From Myxococcales bacterium (GTDB lineage: Bacteria > Myxococcota_A > UBA9160 > UBA4427), in contig DUCN01000065.1 of the NCBI GenBank assembly GCA_012959805.1, positions 32,479 through 96,478 on the forward strand: 64,000 nt of DNA, given 5' to 3'. The position numbers were made by a program, and so were the translations under genes. Shown in pieces: positions 62,946 to 64,000 of this stretch; the first letter of the stretch is position 1; the number at the start of each line of letters is the position of its first letter. The notes under the pieces were generated by a model, which worked only from the letters and a program-made list of their open reading frames with translations, was not told the origin of the DNA and made no database searches.

Positions 62946-62974
62946 TTGACTTGGAAGGTCGCCCCTCATTTACT
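62946..62974 (+). promoter_or_regulatory. Predicted promoter towards merR
   Basis: TTGACT (62946-62951), spacer of 17 bases, TTTACT (62969-62974; four of six to TATAAT). It lies on the plus strand upstream of the MerR gene. Spacing is the sigma70 optimum rather than the 19-20 bp of promoters activated by MerR-type twisting. Confidence 0.45.
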
Positions 62975-63194
62975 TACAAATGTCCCCCGCTACGGCGAGG
63001 TCGAGGCTCAAATCTACCGTCGTTCTTGTACCGATCCGGTGCGACCAGGCGCAGAAAAGATTCTGCCGAGGCCCGAACAGGCTGCATGAGAGGGCCTTGC
63101 GGCACATGATGGCCCGCCCGGAATCGAATGGACCGGACCAAGGCTCTCGAACTGCTCGGCGAAATTCTCATCGAATATGGTCCTGGAGAATACA

Positions 63195-63785
63195 TTGAAC
63201 CAGCGGTTGGAAAGCAGCGAAAACCCGGGCGATCCGCGGATCTCACAGAAGAACCATTCGGCGGACGAGTCGGCTACGACGACGCCCCAATTCAAGACTC
63301 GAGAGGTGGTCGAACTGCTCGGCCTTTCCAGGCGGCAGCTCCAGTACTGGGCGAAAACAAGACTGATCGAGCCCTCGGCGCGGACACCGGGCGGACACCA
63401 CCGCTATAGCTTCGCGGACCTGGTCGCCCTGAAGGCCACCAAGCGACTGATCGACGGCGGTGTTTCGGTTCAGAAGATCCGCCAGAGTGTCGGTGCGCTT
63501 CAGAATCTGTTTCCCCAGATCAACAGACCTCTCGGCGAACTCGTGCTCGTCGCCACCGGAGATGTGGTGCTCATCTTCCAGGACGACACGGTCTTCGAGG
63601 CCATCTCGGGTCAAGAATGGGTATTCGCGGTCGCCGATTTCGAACGCGAGGTGGTCGCATACCGCTCGGGCTCTCAATTGACTGAAGGCTCTTCTCCTAC
63701 CAGCGGGCTGGCAGAGTCGCTGCCCAAAAAGCCTGCGCCGCGAGGCACGCGGCCAATGGAAAAGGATTGGAGCCAAACGGGCTAA
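63195..63785 (+). CDS. MerR family transcriptional regulator
   Basis: 196 residues if TTG 63195 is the start: GGAG lies six bases before it, while ATG 63177 has none. The winged-helix domain begins FKTREVVELLGLSRRQLQYW, then AKTRLIEPSARTPGGHHRYS and FADLVALKATKRLIDGGVSV (about 33-90). The C-terminal domain QKIRQSVGALQNLFPQINRP, LVATGDVVLIFQDDTVFEAI lacks cysteine clusters, so it is not a metal sensor. Similar MerR proteins occur beside parA or ihf genes in deltaproteobacteria. It lies 143 bp before parA. Confidence 0.88.
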   Translation: MNQRLESSENPGDPRISQKNHSADESATTTPQFKTREVVELLGLSRRQLQYWAKTRLIEPSARTPGGHHRYSFADLVALKATKRLIDGGVSVQKIRQSVGALQNLFPQINRPLGELVLVATGDVVLIFQDDTVFEAISGQEWVFAVADFEREVVAYRSGSQLTEGSSPTSGLAESLPKKPAPRGTRPMEKDWSQTG

Positions 63786-63928
63786 ACCTTCGGGGCCGAC
63801 GCCTTGCGGGAAGCCGAGCAGGCAGGAAAGAAACAGATTTCACACCCGTGCGCTCACTCGTCAGTTCATTCGCAAGTTGAAGAATAGACAAGTGAGCGGC
63901 ACGGTCGAAACGCCTCGGGGGGGACGTC

Positions 63929-64000
63929 ATGCGTGTCATTGCAATCGTGAATCAAAAGGGTGGTTGTGGAAAAACGACCACCACCGTCAATCTCGCCGGC
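63929..64000 (+). CDS. parA: ParA-type chromosome/plasmid partitioning ATPase, 5' end
   Basis: Only the first 24 codons are present. MRVIAIVNQKGGCGKTTTTV contains the deviant Walker A KGGCGKTT with the signature lysine (Lys10) of the ParA/MinD family, ending in NLAG at the window edge. ATG 63929 follows GGGGGGGA at about five bases. The cargo (chromosome, secretion or motility machinery) cannot be told from this piece. Confidence 0.88.
   Translation, partial: MRVIAIVNQKGGCGKTTTTVNLAG

Larger units (their letters stand above)
62770..63194. other. 425-bp divergent region ATP-cone kinase / merR
   Basis: No gene is supported. It contains the hairpin GCGACAA-TTC-TTGTCGC (62922-62938) followed by TTTT, a promoter pair towards merR (62946-62974) and otherwise unstructured sequence. 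The distance of about 215 bases from the predicted transcription start to the merR start codon leaves room for a leader RNA. Confidence 0.5.

Noticed and set aside
63128..63409. Short plus-strand frame starting MDRTKALELLGEIL before merR
   Set aside because: No ribosome site, runs out of frame through the MerR winged-helix codons, and is not an IHF gene, although IHF-merR pairs are common and I looked for one.
63786..63928. Riboswitch or promoter in the merR-parA gap
   Set aside because: I looked for c-di-GMP, cobalamin and TPP-type conserved boxes and for -35/-10 pairs and saw no convincing match.

Overview
The window reads as chromosome of a GC-rich (about 60%) Gram-negative bacterium of the old deltaproteobacterial assemblage (Myxococcota, Desulfobacterota or Binatota-like). 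The evidence is LPS-core genes, a LolB-like lipoprotein, a system I cytochrome c maturation (ccm) operon, FtsEX-EnvC, a PEP-CTERM protein, coenzyme F420 genes (cofD-cofC-cofE) and an apparent selenoprotein together in one segment. The lineage is an inference from gene content; there is no rRNA gene to confirm it, and I found no tRNA.

Layout. 1-4.3 kb: the end of a TetR-ABC exporter pair, then a two-gene LPS-core operon (WaaG-like glycosyltransferase plus a protein with two WaaP-like kinase domains). 4.3-14.6 kb (minus): a small unknown gene, a MshEN-domain protein, a complete oligopeptide/dipeptide ABC importer (oppABCDF) and a LolB-like/TPR lipoprotein pair. 14.8-27.8 kb (minus): cysC, an A-type Fe-S carrier with a cysteine desulfurase, then tightly overlapping genes in the order unknown-ftsE-ftsX-envC-ctpA-xseA-xseB-ispA-dxs-tlyA, joining cell division, envelope proteolysis, exonuclease VII and isoprenoid synthesis. 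28.1-31.0 kb (minus): a propeller-like secreted protein, a lamin-tail PEP-CTERM protein and a small thioredoxin-fold protein whose first redox cysteine codon is TGA. A stem-loop of bacterial SECIS type follows that TGA and a strong ribosome binding site precedes the gene, so I read it as a selenoprotein. 31.2-34.6 kb: F420 genes and engB. 34.8-41.7 kb: ccmE-ccmF-(zinc-ribbon protein)-ccmA-ccmB-ccmC behind a near-consensus promoter.

42.0-47.7 kb is a decayed accessory stretch: an IS110-family transposase remnant, a truncated CPBP protease with an in-frame stop, a deleted L,D-transpeptidase fragment and a frameshifted HAD hydrolase, interleaved with apparently intact DUF4336, GNAT, GST-like and lipoprotein genes. 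47.7-54.8 kb (minus) holds NUDIX, hisG-hisI, a PlsB-like acyltransferase, a hydroxyacyl-CoA dehydrogenase-type SDR, a GNAT protein and a free-standing biotin carrier. 54.9-64 kb holds ffh, a LysM lytic transglycosylase, a PPP phosphatase, rlmN-trmB, an ATP-cone/2-phosphoglycerate-kinase-like protein, a MerR regulator and the first 24 codons of a ParA ATPase.

Most genes are joined by 4-bp ATGA, GTGA or TTGA overlaps, and many use GTG or TTG starts. One gene appears to use CTG. The strongest lead is the selenoprotein at 28.1-28.5 kb, followed by the two-kinase LPS protein, the cysteine-type CcmE with its zinc-ribbon neighbour, and the ATP-cone kinase.
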